Shown here piece after piece: positions 50,942-62,687 of a DNA stretch of 64,000 bases. Each line of letters opens with the position of its first letter. Position 1 is the first letter of the stretch. The position numbers were made by a program, and so were the translations under genes. The notes under the pieces were generated by a model that did no database searches, was not told where the DNA came from, and saw only the letters and a list, made by a program, of their open reading frames with translations. This DNA is from Triops longicaudatus. Lineage: Eukaryota > Arthropoda > Branchiopoda > Notostraca > Triopsidae. Location of the stretch: contig JAGQDJ010000033.1 of the NCBI GenBank assembly GCA_022885665.1, positions 558,001 to 622,000 of the forward strand. Reading direction: 5' to 3'.

Positions 50942-53828
50942 TTCTCTAAACTGATTTCAATCTGTCGACTGCAGCTGACCGTTTTCTGTAAGCGTGAAAT
51001 AGAAATATAAAACTTAGAAGTTTCACGCGTTGTAATGTAATTAATAATATTACCGGTAAGAATAATTGCTCGTAAAAATTGCTGAAAGAGTTAAAGCGAA
51101 AACATATATTTAATTTGAATTTTATAGCACCGCTGGAAAACTACTTCTGCAGCTCCTTCCTCAGGTTACGTGAAATCAGAGTTCAGTGTGCAATAGTCAC
51201 TTAAAATGGAAACGTCACTGACCTTTTAGTAAAAATCCCACTTTGCGCGTAAAGTCATGTGTTAGTATTTCACCAAAATGTCACTCAATGTACGAACATT
51301 TGTACAAGTCCCTAGATACTTTACCATCCAATTTTTGCCAACGGCACCGTAAACCTTTAACGGAGTAGCACAATCTCAAGTTCTATGCACAATAGGCTTC
51401 GAAGCTTCGCAACCCTTTTATATATGCTCGCTGGGACTAGCTGTCGGCTTAAATTCTTGGTATGCTGCCTAAGCTAGCAGTTCTGCCTAAGGTCTTGGGT
51501 CATTTCTCAGGTCAGGGTTGTAAACAGCCGTAGGAGGATAAAAAGGGGATGGCTCAAGAACCAACCCTTGTTGCACTACGCACATTTAAATTTTCAGTAA
51601 CACTCGACGACGCAAATACGTTAAAAAAAGTACCGGTTGAGAAAAAGCAAAGTGCGAGGGCAGTCTGAGAGCACAAAATCTCAAAGGCTGCCGTCAAGTT
51701 CATGAAAAGAGGTTTGGTGTACGTTATCAAGAAACACAGTCAACATCGCAATTCCCGGTACTCGATATTGAAAAAAAATTCTTTCGAGTTATAATTGAAA
51801 TTCTCCCTTTACCGAAGCATAAACTAAGCCTACGTGTTTTTATAAACTGTGGCGAAAGACCAAGAATATATATGCATGCATGAGAATTTGATGTGATCCG
51901 AAAAGATTATGCAGTCGCATCAGATTTTTTAAAAATAGGTTATCAGATTACTTTTTGTTTCATTTAAAAATTATTTCTTAACAGGCCACAAGTCTGTTGT
52001 GTCGCTCTTTTGTTTTATGTAGTAATTATATGTAACGACGAGTTATGTAGGAATACTACCTACACAGTCAGAAGCTAAAGTATTATTGATCTGCTCATTG
52101 GTGAGGTAAACAGCTCTAGGAATAAGGCCATATTCAGCGGTATTAAGGAAATAGTTCCGTTTAGGCTGCGACCCTCTTTTTTCCCCACTTTCAATACGTT
52201 AATTATAGGTTTTACGGGGAAAAATGTTTTATTTTTTTATTCTTCATTCAATTTGAGCTACGACCGTTGTTATGGGCTACGCGACGCGGAACTAAGTATT
52301 TCCAGTCCAACCCCGTACCATCCTCCTTTGCTTCGTTGGTTCATCGAATCCTTATTTTACTTGGAAGTTTAATGCAATGCAATAGGTTAGACAAAATGTT
52401 TTGTGTGCAGATGCGAAAAGCGAAAGGGAAGCACTTCCTAGTTGTCCAACAGCGGCCCTCTAGGGACAGCGTACCATTCCAGTTTCTCCGGGATGAGCAT
52501 GAGTTGTAGCCCTGATGTAATGGGGTTGCTGCAACACCGGTAATGGCCAATAGAGCATTGAATACACTTTCCAATGTTTTGCTGTACTATTACCCTCAAA
52601 ATGTGCCGATTTATTTATTCCTTTACACCGTAAAACCCCTCGATCATTCGTTGTTTAAATAATGTGCATTTCCGGACAGATGAGTCACATTAAGCGACCT
52701 GCATGTTTTGTGGTGTTTAAGCCTTAGCTGTCTTTCTGTAACGAACAAAATACTTAAGCATATATACACTACTGTAATCCCCGAAAGAGAACGCAATCAT
52801 CTGATCCTGTCATATCTAATCCCAGCAGGTGTTTTCTGATTGTAGAAACGTTAAAGCCCAATACATCCTTTAATGAGTACGGTGATAGCCTCTGACAGTT
52901 CCAGAGGCTTATTTTCTACATAAGTGCCCTAAGTCCAAAAAGTGTCACAGGGAGCCCCTAAACCCCATCCCTGTATTTTAGGGTTGAGTAATCCTAACCT
53001 ATAAGTTGGCAGCTCGTTTAGTCTAATAGTCATTGTCTGGTTTGTGTTCCACTAGAAGGACTCCTCTAACAATAGCATCTTAATCTTAGTTATTTTCTTT
53101 TTTCGTTTACATTTGCATGAGTGAACAGTAATTAACATAGTGTTCCGTGAAAAGGTTAGCGTTAATATTTTCTACAATATTACGTGAACTCTACTACGTA
53201 TAATATTATGTGTACTTATACTAAGCGTACTAGGCTTGTATGTATTGTATTAAATGGACTTATACTAGCTTATTTTCACTGCACAACTGTCACAGCGTGA
53301 CACTAATCAAAACCCACCTTGAGAGCTAAAGAAGTACAATGGAAGTGCAGTTAGTCAAAATTGATGTCATTGCGAGATTTTAGTTTTATTGCAATTCATA
53401 AGGGTGTTACTCGTAAAAAAAGAGGGGACAAGCAACTGTTCGTAATTTTTACGTATGGCAAAAAACAACAGAAACCGTTGTACGTGTAACCCGATTCATC
53501 TAGCCGTAGCAAGGTGCATACGAATGCTAATTACATTTCATAGTAATGCTTGAAACGGTGGTTGCTTGCAAGCGACCCACAAATCTCTATTGCACACAGA
53601 AGCTTATTTTACACATGCGTAATTACCTTACGTGTAGTATTTTGGAGAGAATTAACGGAAAGTTTTTTTTTTTTTTTTTTTTTTTTTAAAGAAATTCACC
53701 AGGAAGATTCCGCTAACTTAGATATAAGAGTACCACGCATCAAACGGATCTTCATTATAAGTTAGTTAGCAGTGTGAGAAGCATTATACACATAATATCT
53801 ACAAGAGCGGCAACCTTTCAGATAAACA
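50942..53828. other. Upstream region of the TPS gene and intergenic DNA
   Basis: A TTACAG acceptor-like site close upstream of the TPS ATG (about 50,990) suggests a 5' UTR intron, and the TATA box listed below lies about 470 nt upstream of the ATG. Beyond that, no gene was recognised. A long T-run lies at about 53,669-53,690. Confidence 0.4.
51413..51424 (-). promoter_or_regulatory. Putative TATA box of the TPS gene
   Basis: On the minus strand TATATAAAAGGG occupies 51424-51413, a strong TATA consensus about 470 nt upstream of the TPS start codon. Just downstream is GAAGCTTC, which has the head-to-head spacing of a heat-shock-element pair (GAAnnTTC). A 5' UTR intron would have to lie between this site and the ATG. 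Confidence 0.4.
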
Positions 53829-54052
53829 ATGTGTTTGCTTGATTTTTTATCACAGCCGATCTATAACAGCCTGACATTAAGTGTCTATCAAACAGCACAT
53901 AGAGTGCTCGATTTTCGTCCAAGTCTCCCGGTACTTGACAAAGAAATTCGTACGTCTCGGAAGTCATTCAACCGTGTTCAACTCTACTGGGACCAAAAAT
54001 CGGATCCATCCCGTACTGAATCTCCGTCGAATCGTTCGTCTGATTCAGAAAG
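53829..54052 (+). CDS. Candidate orphan coding exon
   Basis: An open frame bounded by an acceptor (TTTTATCACAG at 53864) and a donor (GAAAG|GTACAG at 54053) encodes a polar, Ser/Arg-rich peptide (ends DPSRTESPSNRSSDSER). Alternatively an ATG at 53829 is in the same frame and could start the protein (MCLLDFLSQPIYNSL). The codon pattern looks coding, but I do not recognise the product and found no phase-2 exon that continues it. It could be a 5' exon of the forked/espin-like gene further right, or an isolated gene fragment. Confidence 0.3.
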
Positions 54053-56720
54053 GTACAGCTCGTTTTCGGACTAATATGGCACAGTATGTTTACAAATATG
54101 GTGTGGATAAACTGATAAACTTTAATACGCTTTGGTCAAGTATGTAAGAAAATGTACATCTAAATTTGAAGTACCGAGAAAAGCCTACCAGTGGTTCTTT
54201 CCCGCAACCTTAGCTTTTCTTCCGAAAAGGTTTGTGAGGGTCGTAGCCTTCGTTCCTTTCTCGGGAATGCCATGTCCACATAGTTAAACGTTTGGCGGTC
54301 GTCGTGAAAGCCTGTTGGTATTCTCAAAAGTCTATTTCCACTTTACTTTTCTGTTCTGGAATATGAAAGTCCATTAGCAGTAAACCAACACGGGGTTAGT
54401 AGCCTCTTTTCCACTTGAGATACGACGGAAAGTGTAATTTCGGTGAAATGCCCCAATCGGTTTTACTCTCTCTTCGCCCACTCGCCTGTCGAACCGCACC
54501 CCCTACCTCCATCCTTTCTCCTCTTCATTTCTTGTTCCTCGCTTTAAACGTACCTTATCAGAGACTTGACCTCGTCATCCGGAGCGTGAAACAACAAATG
54601 TAGGATCCAACTTCGTATTCGCGGAAGGTGAGTTTTCTCTGTTTTATGCGCAAAATCTTACGATATCTTTGCGCAAATTCCCGTGATGACTCAAATCTAT
54701 GGTTCCTCGTCAGATGGGCTCCCACAAACATTGTAATAATCACACTTGCTCCTTCAACAGGGACACCTTACAAAATATCTGAAGGACCCTTCATTTCGTC
54801 GAAAACGCATACAATTGGCAGTGAGTTGGGACGTTAATCACATATTTCTGACAAATAAATTTTACAGGTAAAAAAACTCGAGAACAAATTCTCATTTTCG
54901 TAAATAAATAAAAAAAGTAAAAGTCCGTTTTTATCCATCCCTATAACGGAATAGCACGATCATGTCAACCGTCTCAGCAAAAAATTTTCATTGATAACTA
55001 TGGGCTTTTACATTAATTTTAAAACATTTTCTCATGAGTAGTACACGAGGTGAGGACAGTGATCTCCACGAAAGTATATTGAGGTTGGCAAATTCAGTTT
55101 ATTTTTTTTATTATTTCTTTCATCGGCGTGAGCTTTGCTCGTTGCCGTACATCGTTTCACTTTAATAGTTGTTGATGTAAACAGTTTATTTTTCATCGTT
55201 ATTCTGACGGGAATATTTTTTTTTTAAAAAAAGTCTCTACTGTCATTAACACCTGAATCTTGCTGGTTTGTTTTAAAGAGAAAAGACATCGTACTTGCGA
55301 TTTGTCGTCGCCTTTGTCTGTCTTGGGAACACGTAAATTTATGTCGACCATCTTCTTGTCAACTACGCTTCTGGTTGATAAAATCGGAGTTCTACTGTCT
55401 AATAAATAAAAAAAATGCGTGAAACTTGGAAAAAAATGAACTCAACTTGTATAAACCTGTCTGATATAAACAATAGCTAAACCGTGATTACTGCAAAAAA
55501 AGTTGCAAGTCCTTGTGACTACGGACATATTGTGTTTCTATCACACTACGTCAGGTGGACTTCCGGAGACGTAGTTCTTGAATAAGCGATTGCATAGTTG
55601 GTAAATAAAATAGTGGTAGCGAAACTTCTTTTGGGCGTAATAAAATCACGGGAACAGAAATCGCGGAAATGGAAACTTCGACTGTGTTGAGTTCAGTGAT
55701 AGTCCTTGTCAGCAGCAACCAATGCAATGAAAGGGAAATTAAGGGAATTTGCTAATCTTCCCCCCAAAAAACGTGAAAGAGGTAAAGAAGTGAAAGGGAT
55801 CGAGCTGATGTACGTGAAAAGATCCACTGTAGCGGAACGTCCGTGGTTTACTTTGTAGCATAAGACTGATTACAATCCACGAGTCATGAAAGAGTCGCTG
55901 TAAATGACAGCTTTAATGTAAAGGAATGCTCCTAATGCAAAAGAAATGAGGTCTAGACATGAAGAATGAATCTTGGAAGAAACAGTTGCCTGTCTATGTA
56001 TGTTCAGTCAATACATCTTAATCCACAAAGGTACATTACGAAAGTCGGATAACTTGGCTCTCGTTTTATAAATTACGTGCACCTTTTTGGTACAATGCTT
56101 AGCGTATTGTCTCGCAGGAGTGTTGAAAAACATTTGAGTTCACGCTTCTGAAAAAAACCCTACAAGTTCCTGGTTCTGTGTGGTGTAAAATAACGTTCGT
56201 CTGGGAAAACCGAAGGCGATGAATGGCAACGGCGATTTGGTCCGTCTCGAATTCCAAATGTACTCTACTAAATATAACGCTTAATTACCCATGTTCTGTT
56301 ATGCCATTTACCGTATTGCATCGTACACGAGACAAAGGATACTTCTGGAGCGCTATTTTTCCAAGACGTTGGAATGAATAAAATAGTGTTCTTAATATTA
56401 ATGGATTGTACAAAGGTTAAACATGTATTTCCACGCAAAACATTTTTTTCAATTCACTGAGTAAAAGAGGTCTTTGTCGTATAACTTTGAGGTAGAGGAT
56501 CAACGGAATTGAAATTTGAAACTCAATAGCAAATCCTAGTTATAACATGTGCGCCATCCGTTTTAAGCGGGATATTCAAATCCAAATGGATAGTGGGATA
56601 TTCAAAAATACATTCAAATATTCAAAATAGCAGAAAACAAAGTCATACATTCATTCTTAATTAAGCTTCAATCAATTTCTTTAATATTTCTTACTGGTCT
56701 CTTAACTAATCGACCAGATC

Positions 56721-56747
56721 GGGTACGATCCGGAACAGATCGTACCC
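56721..56747. repeat. Perfect 10-bp inverted repeat (hairpin)
   Basis: GGGTACGATC at 56721-56730 is exactly complementary in reverse to GATCGTACCC at 56738-56747, with a 7-nt spacer CGGAACA. The arms are GC-richer than the surrounding AT-rich DNA. Confidence 0.8.
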
Positions 56748-57057
56748 ATATTTTCTTCGCTAGGGAGATCGGCTCAAATGGTCCATATAATAGCTATTAG
56801 AACATTATATTCTCTGGTACTACCTATATAAAAACGCAACAGACTAGTGTTTTACTCTTAAAACGGATCACTGTCATTAGTGTCCCCGTAAGGGTATCCA
56901 AAAGTTTTGTTGACGGCTTTTGCTTCTTCTTATATTACGTACCCTGGTTTTTATTTGTCATATCCAAGTGTTTCGTAGTTAGGTATTATTCTTAAAAATA
57001 GCCTTCAGTTACCCGATAGAAAAATACGAAATTAACAAAGCCTGAGACTTACGTTGC

Positions 57058-57096
57058 NNNCCCCCCCCCAAAAAAAAAAAAAAAAAAAAAAAAAAA
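57058..57096. repeat. NNN followed by C9-A27 homopolymer junction
   Basis: Three undetermined bases at 57058-57060 are followed by nine C and 27 A residues. This marks an assembly gap or unresolved homopolymer; the true length here is uncertain. Confidence 0.9.
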
Positions 57097-57454
57097 CTTT
57101 TTGCTTTACAGACTAGGTAAAGTAAAAGTACATCTATGTTTATGATTTTCGGGACAGAATATAAATTACGCAGTTTGCAGGGTACGGCTTTAATTATTAA
57201 AAAGTGTGCATTGTGTAGCAAACTAGAAAGTATTCTTTCGAGAGGAATTGTGAGATAATGCTTCGCAACATTTGGCAGGCTTTGCGTTTATTCGAAAGTG
57301 AAGATGAGAAGCTGTAACACTTCTTAATCCGGTCTTGATGTATTACTAGCTTATACCAAGTTGGAGAAGAGAGGTGCGTTTTCACTTCCTCTGTTAGTTT
57401 CGCTTTACTTTTTCAGCCGAGCTGGTTTTCTCTTTTTCTATAATTCGTAAACAG

Positions 57455-57616
57455 CCGGCGGGAAGTGACCAAAGTTCGGGGCTAGAGGATGAAGAGGACT
57501 GGTTCAAATACGAGTATATGTTGCCAGCGCAGGTGACCCAAATTGCGGGCAAAGAGCGCCAGCTTCCTTTCCACTTACGCCATTGTATTACCCGAGTCAG
57601 TAGGGCAGGGGGATGA
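57455..57616 (+). CDS. Candidate terminal coding exon
   Basis: After an acceptor (TTCGTAAACAG at 57454) a phase-0 frame encodes an acidic peptide (SGLEDEEDWFKYEYMLPAQ) and either splices at CAG|GTGACC (57533) or runs to a TGA at 57614-57616. The other two frames hit stops quickly. I do not recognise the product and could not link it by phase to the candidate exon at 53.8 kb. Confidence 0.25.
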   Translation, partial: PAGSDQSSGLEDEEDWFKYEYMLPAQVTQIAGKERQLPFHLRHCITRVSRAGG

Positions 57617-60600
57617 AGGTAGATGTATGGTTACGGGAACGTCAATCGTGAGCCTTCTGTAGAAAGGAGAACAAGTCGAACAAGGCAAAACCCATTTCTC
57701 TTTCGACAAGTGAACAGTTAAATCAAGTTTGTCGCCTTCACTTATATCTGGAGTTTTTCTTTTGTTTGACGTGCTTGTTCCCCACGTGTTCCTTTCAAGT
57801 GTCAATGCTACGTTGTCAACTGTGTAAGTATTATCGCAAATCTTTAGCAAATTGCGCTTGCTTTTCGTGCAGCTCCAGTTACTTGAGCTTTCAAAGCTTG
57901 TCGGTCGAAGACACAGATACAGCACGAGTATAGCGTCTGTACTTTTGACTTTCAGTTGACAGGCATATATGTCAGAAATGAAAATAACTAAGAATTTAGA
58001 AAATTCAGTTGAATTTTGTTATAAAGAATACCTTTCATAAAGATCTGCCGCTATGAACAGAATCTATGGCCTCGTGTTATGCAGGGGTGAAGAAAAGCCG
58101 TGTGATGTAACGAACTTCGGATATACTGAACCATTTTTTCTGATTCGGGGAAGTTCGTTATAACGAGATTCATTGTGATACGTATTAAGTTGGGAAAAAA
58201 CTGCATTTTATTTTCACTTGTTAGATTATTCTATGGTTTGTGGTAGCAAAGGTTACGTCTCAGGTAATCTTAAACATGTGTCTTTTCTCGTCGGGTCACC
58301 GCGTTGCCTTCTTCGACTTTTTTTTCGCGTTTTAGAAAGTCAGTGAAAAATAACCAATCTTCTTCACATAAAAAATTGGATTGTGTGGACTGTTCCAGTG
58401 GTTTTAGTATAGGCAGTCTTTCTACTTAAGAAATTTTGAAATCTTGACCAACATCTAAGCCGTAAGCTCGTTCTTAGCTCGTGGCCCACTTTTGTTAATG
58501 AGATGCCAAGACATGAGGGGAAATGCAGTCGTATGCTGAGATGGTATGATACAGTGACTTGTTTTTTGCGTGTCGTTTTGTTTTAAAAGAGTAAACCGTC
58601 ACGCAAGAGTGAGTGTCCAGTAGGACCCCACTTATGCCGCCCTTAATCTTGTCGTTTCAAATTTAGAAGTGTCCACGTCTACTGTAATATTTTTCACTGG
58701 CTGCTCCTGTTCTTTACCCTCACATTAACCCCAATTTAGCCTTAAATTTCTTGAAACGACTGTCTCGTAATTGACCAGTGGAATACAGTAACAAAGCTAG
58801 GCTAGCTACAATGAAAATTTCTTATCTTGAAGATGGAGATGTTGAAATTATCATTATTTTGACAAGCCAAAAGAATTGGGAGCAAGTTTCTTCCTTACAA
58901 AAAATGTTCTACTAACCTTTATAGCCCCCCACCATTGTCATATTGGCGAATAAGGAGAGAATTGTTCAAAGTCGGCTTAGAATTTTAATTCAGTATTAGT
59001 AACATTTTTGACAGTAAAATTGTGCAACAGAATATAAGTGAGCTTGATTGAAATTTTTTGATAAATTAATTTTTGCAAGTTTGCAAGGATGAGTTTTTTG
59101 TTTGATTTTCACACAATAGAGAACTAAAATTTCTTCGCTCATACGTTATGCTCACAGGTTAGGAAAATAAATTTTGTTGCAAAGAAAGATATAAAACGAC
59201 GGTCAATCACATTTATATTATCGAATTTGAACAGTAGAAAATGAAGCTGCCGAATTGTTTTGCAGCAAATTGCATCCGTTGAGCATGAGCATCCGCTGAT
59301 TACGAAAGTTGTTCCGTGCATCATGGTGTGTAAATGTGCCAATCGATGCATTGTTTAACAGGACCTGTAGGCGTTTAAGAAACTTTCTCTACTGTAATGT
59401 GTTTTGCACTGATTTTGTTACACACAAAGTTTCAATCACATGTGAAAGTACTTGGGCATGTAAAAGTGGGCAAATATGTCTTCACTAGCACTCAGGATCA
59501 AAATAAATATAATTTACCAATTGTGAAATAAGCCATGAGAGCATCAGTTGAGAACAAGAAAATATAACATTATAGAAGTATTTTTGTTGTACATTAGGAA
59601 ATGCGATTAGTTTTTCCAGAAGCCGTTAGCCAAATCATTACTTCTGGGAGAAAGCAAATCATGTAATGAACTTAAGTGTTGAAAAATTCTCAACGAAACC
59701 ATTTTAGAGCAGGAAAGATCGTGAACTCGACAACGTTGTTAAGGCTACATGCATCTAGCCGTGATATATGAGCATTAAGTATTAAACAAATATTAAACCT
59801 CTCAGGCGCCGTCGAATTATTAGCTTAACTTTCCGTCGTGAGTTTTCGACAATGATTCGTCATGAACGACCATAATGTGCTATGCAATTTTTCTAGAATT
59901 TTTTTTTTTTTTTGGAAAGCGGTTTTCAAACAAACACTTAAAATGAGTAAAAATAGATTTTAACCAGTTTCCTGGCTCAAACAGAGTATGAGTCCGTTAG
60001 TTACAGTTAGAATAATCACCTGAAAAACTTAGCGATTTTTTCTAGGATATAATCACCAGGCCATGGAAAAAGGAAAAGACAAGGCTTTGGAGAACCTTAA
60101 GCTTAAATTCGAATAATTCCTTTTACTCAAGAAAGCTACAACTCGATTCGATTGCGACGGGTGTATATGGTAATTGTTCTGAGAAGTTTCAACGACTAAT
60201 ACTGGTTAATACAATCCAAAAATTTGCTATCAAGAAATTTTACTAAAAGTACTGGGCAGCGTTTGCGAAATTACATCAAACATTTGAAACGTTATTCCTC
60301 TGAGCACCGTAGTCGTTCGCCGTAAATTATTGGCCTGGAAAAGTCTGTCAATTACATTAAGCTTCCTTTAGTTTAGCGAATTCGCAGGTATTCTGAAGTT
60401 GAGGAAACTCGTCAATATTGTCGAGGTTTAACATTTCCATTCACACGAAACGAGGATCAGTAAGAATACTGAGCAATGAGGGGAGAGAAGCTTAACTTCT
60501 ATACGCGTTTCTTGAGTGAAATATTCTCTCTTATTGTAACACGAATAAATTTTCGAGCCAGTCGCTTCTGCAACAATTAAGTTTCTTTCAGAGCGAAGTC

Positions 60601-61579
60601 TATTATTTTTAATTCACGAAGCTAAGTAAGCAAATTAAAGAGAAACTCGAGTTAGAACAAGTTTGTGCAACTTTTAATTAAAGTTCGCCTAGTTAACTTT
60701 TGTTCTGATCAGCTCTGTTAACTTACTGATGACCTGTTTGTTTAGTTAAACTTGTCCGTGCAGTGACCTTAACTTTGGTTGCTAATATTAGGAAAGATTA
60801 GTTAAAAAAACAAGAAGTTACACTACATAGAGAGCTTGACCCAAAAATAGCTTAGACTCGATTATTTTCCAAAGTGTGATGTCATCCTTATGACGGATGC
60901 CCGTAATGCACAAATTCACTTAAGCCCTTTTAAACCTTTGAAGTACTTTTACGATATCGACTTAGAGCATAATAGTGACGCAGACTTCTGTAAACACTGA
61001 TGCTCAGATTAGGGAAAGAGTGATTTCCTCACCGTGTTCATTGACCTTCAGTGATTTGACAAATTAAAGATGCAATAGAAACACTAGGGGTAACATCTGT
61101 GCTGCAGACGGTACGTGGGCCAAAAGTGCCGTACGATAGTTCACCGCAAGCTTCCGTGTAAGAGTTGATTCCGTTCTTTCGGTCAGTTACGGTTAATATT
61201 TTGGCAAGTACGGATCAACGCCATTTCTGATCTTAGTGTCTGCAGGAGATTTTCAATACAGTGAAATCAGGCTCCTGTACTCCGGAAACCAAGCTTAATT
61301 AGCGGATATACTTCGTTCTGTGTTACCTGTTACCCTCAAAAGGCACTAACGTGTTTGCGCAGTTCAGAGCAGTGCAATTCTTGTTGTGTGTCAGTTTCAG
61401 AATTCAGCTTCTTGACTCCTTCGTTGGATTGCACATTCCTTACATATTAGCAAGTTCTCTGTAGTTTAGTCCACTGATTAGCTACTCACATGGACGTGTA
61501 AATTAGCTACAACTGAAAGTGCCCGGAAAGTTAATATTGTCAGAGGAAACATGGTTTAGTTTACTTTTCCTACGACAAT
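57617..61579. other. AT-rich non-coding stretch with repeat remnants
   Basis: No gene was recognised. At about 58,100-58,185 there is a remnant resembling the end of a pogo-type element, with the 12-bp palindrome TCGTTATAACGA and an end reading CAATGAATC on the minus strand. Otherwise the sequence is featureless to the eye; it could be a long first intron of the downstream ankyrin gene. Confidence 0.35.
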
Positions 61580-62687
61580 ATGCTTACACTGTTTTGGTGT
61601 TGCAGTAATCAAGAAAGTTTATGTAGTGCAAGCGCCCTTTCTATTGTAAAAGAGCACAGCTGTTATCAAAATGGTAACGTTTCCAAGCCACCGCTGGAAG
61701 AACAATCTTCTTTTTGTGCAACAAAGGAAAAAGTACTTGGGGATAGCCCTGCTCACATTTTTGACAATTCCATCAGCCCCAGCCGAGTGTATCCAGGGCA
61801 ATTTACTTACCTTCCTCGGCACTTAACCAAGTTATCGCAAATAGGGAAAATCCCCAATCACAGGTACGCTCAAAATATGACAACTTGAAAAATTAAGCTT
61901 TTGCTGGACAGGTAGGTTGTAAACTGACGTCACTCCCCCAGTTTCTCTTCCTTGCTAATGAAGTTTTTGAGGGACGCGCGTCGAAAAAACAGAGAGAACA
62001 AGGAATCGAGAACTAGGACAATACTTTTTCTCCTTTTTTGGCTTTTTTAGTAAAGAATATTTTCTACGTGAATACGCTTTCTTTTTCCAATTCTACTTTT
62101 ACTCCTGCGAAAAACAACGATGCAACGTAAGAAGCCTTGCTCGCTTGCTTTCCATGCATTCTCTGTCACTTTGTTTCGGCAGTTGGACGTACGGCAGTGA
62201 AGTGTTGGACTATTGCAAATGCTGATATTGAACGCTAGACATGGCGTATAATTTGAAGTACAGTGTTTCGGCTAGATATGTGTCGCTGCCGTGTGGAAAC
62301 AGTATCAAGTCTTACAAGTGGACTGGTGATCACGCTTGTAACAATACTAGGAAATACAGGTGCTTGTAAAAGTGAAGTAATTAGGATAATCAGAAGTGTT
62401 TAAATGTATCTTTTCACTGTTTACAGCAGTGTCTGTCAGATTTATTGTCAGATAATTTTTCTTGCCTGCTATAAAAAATGGAAACGAAATAGCTACTAAT
62501 TATAACTTTTTTTTTATTTATTTATTTTAAGGTATGGGCGGTTGAACGTGCTTCGGTGGCTGTTACTAGAGGCCGACATGCCATCCTTGGAATCGAGTAA
62601 CAATGGCATACTGGCGCTGCATTACGCAGCAGCACGGGGATGCTTGGATTGTGTCAAACTGCTTGTGGAATCTACTCCGGAATTCCA
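61580..62687 (+). CDS. Forked/espin-like ankyrin-repeat protein, 5' part (partial)
   Basis: Two exons are supported: 61606-61863 (or from an ATG at 61580) and 62532-62687, joined by AG|GTACGC and TTTTAAG|G in phase 2. The first encodes a polar, Ser/Pro-rich segment (KEHSCYQNGNVSKPPLEEQS). The second encodes an ankyrin pair: GRLNVLRWLLLEADMPSLES, then ALHYAAARGCLDCVKLLVES, closely resembling the first ankyrin repeats of forked/espin, actin-bundling proteins of bristles and stereocilia. Exon 2 ends in CA|GTAAGA (phase 2), so the gene continues rightward and out of the window; the rest of the ankyrin array is not visible. A phase-compatible exon at about 63,370-63,410 is possible but does not look like ankyrin. 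The start codon is uncertain. Confidence 0.6.

Larger units (their letters stand above)
54053..57454. other. No supported gene; short hairpin and N gap
   Basis: Only weak exon-like segments were seen (for example a splice-bounded stretch at about 54,761-54,820 whose phase does not fit its neighbours). The stretch includes a perfect 10-bp inverted repeat (56721-56747) and an N-containing C/A homopolymer junction (57058-57096). Confidence 0.4.

Noticed and set aside
57575..57925. Minus-strand frame of 116 codons
   Set aside because: Composition is not clearly non-coding, but no family motif, promoter or splice partner is visible, and it overlaps the candidate plus-strand exon at 57,455-57,616.
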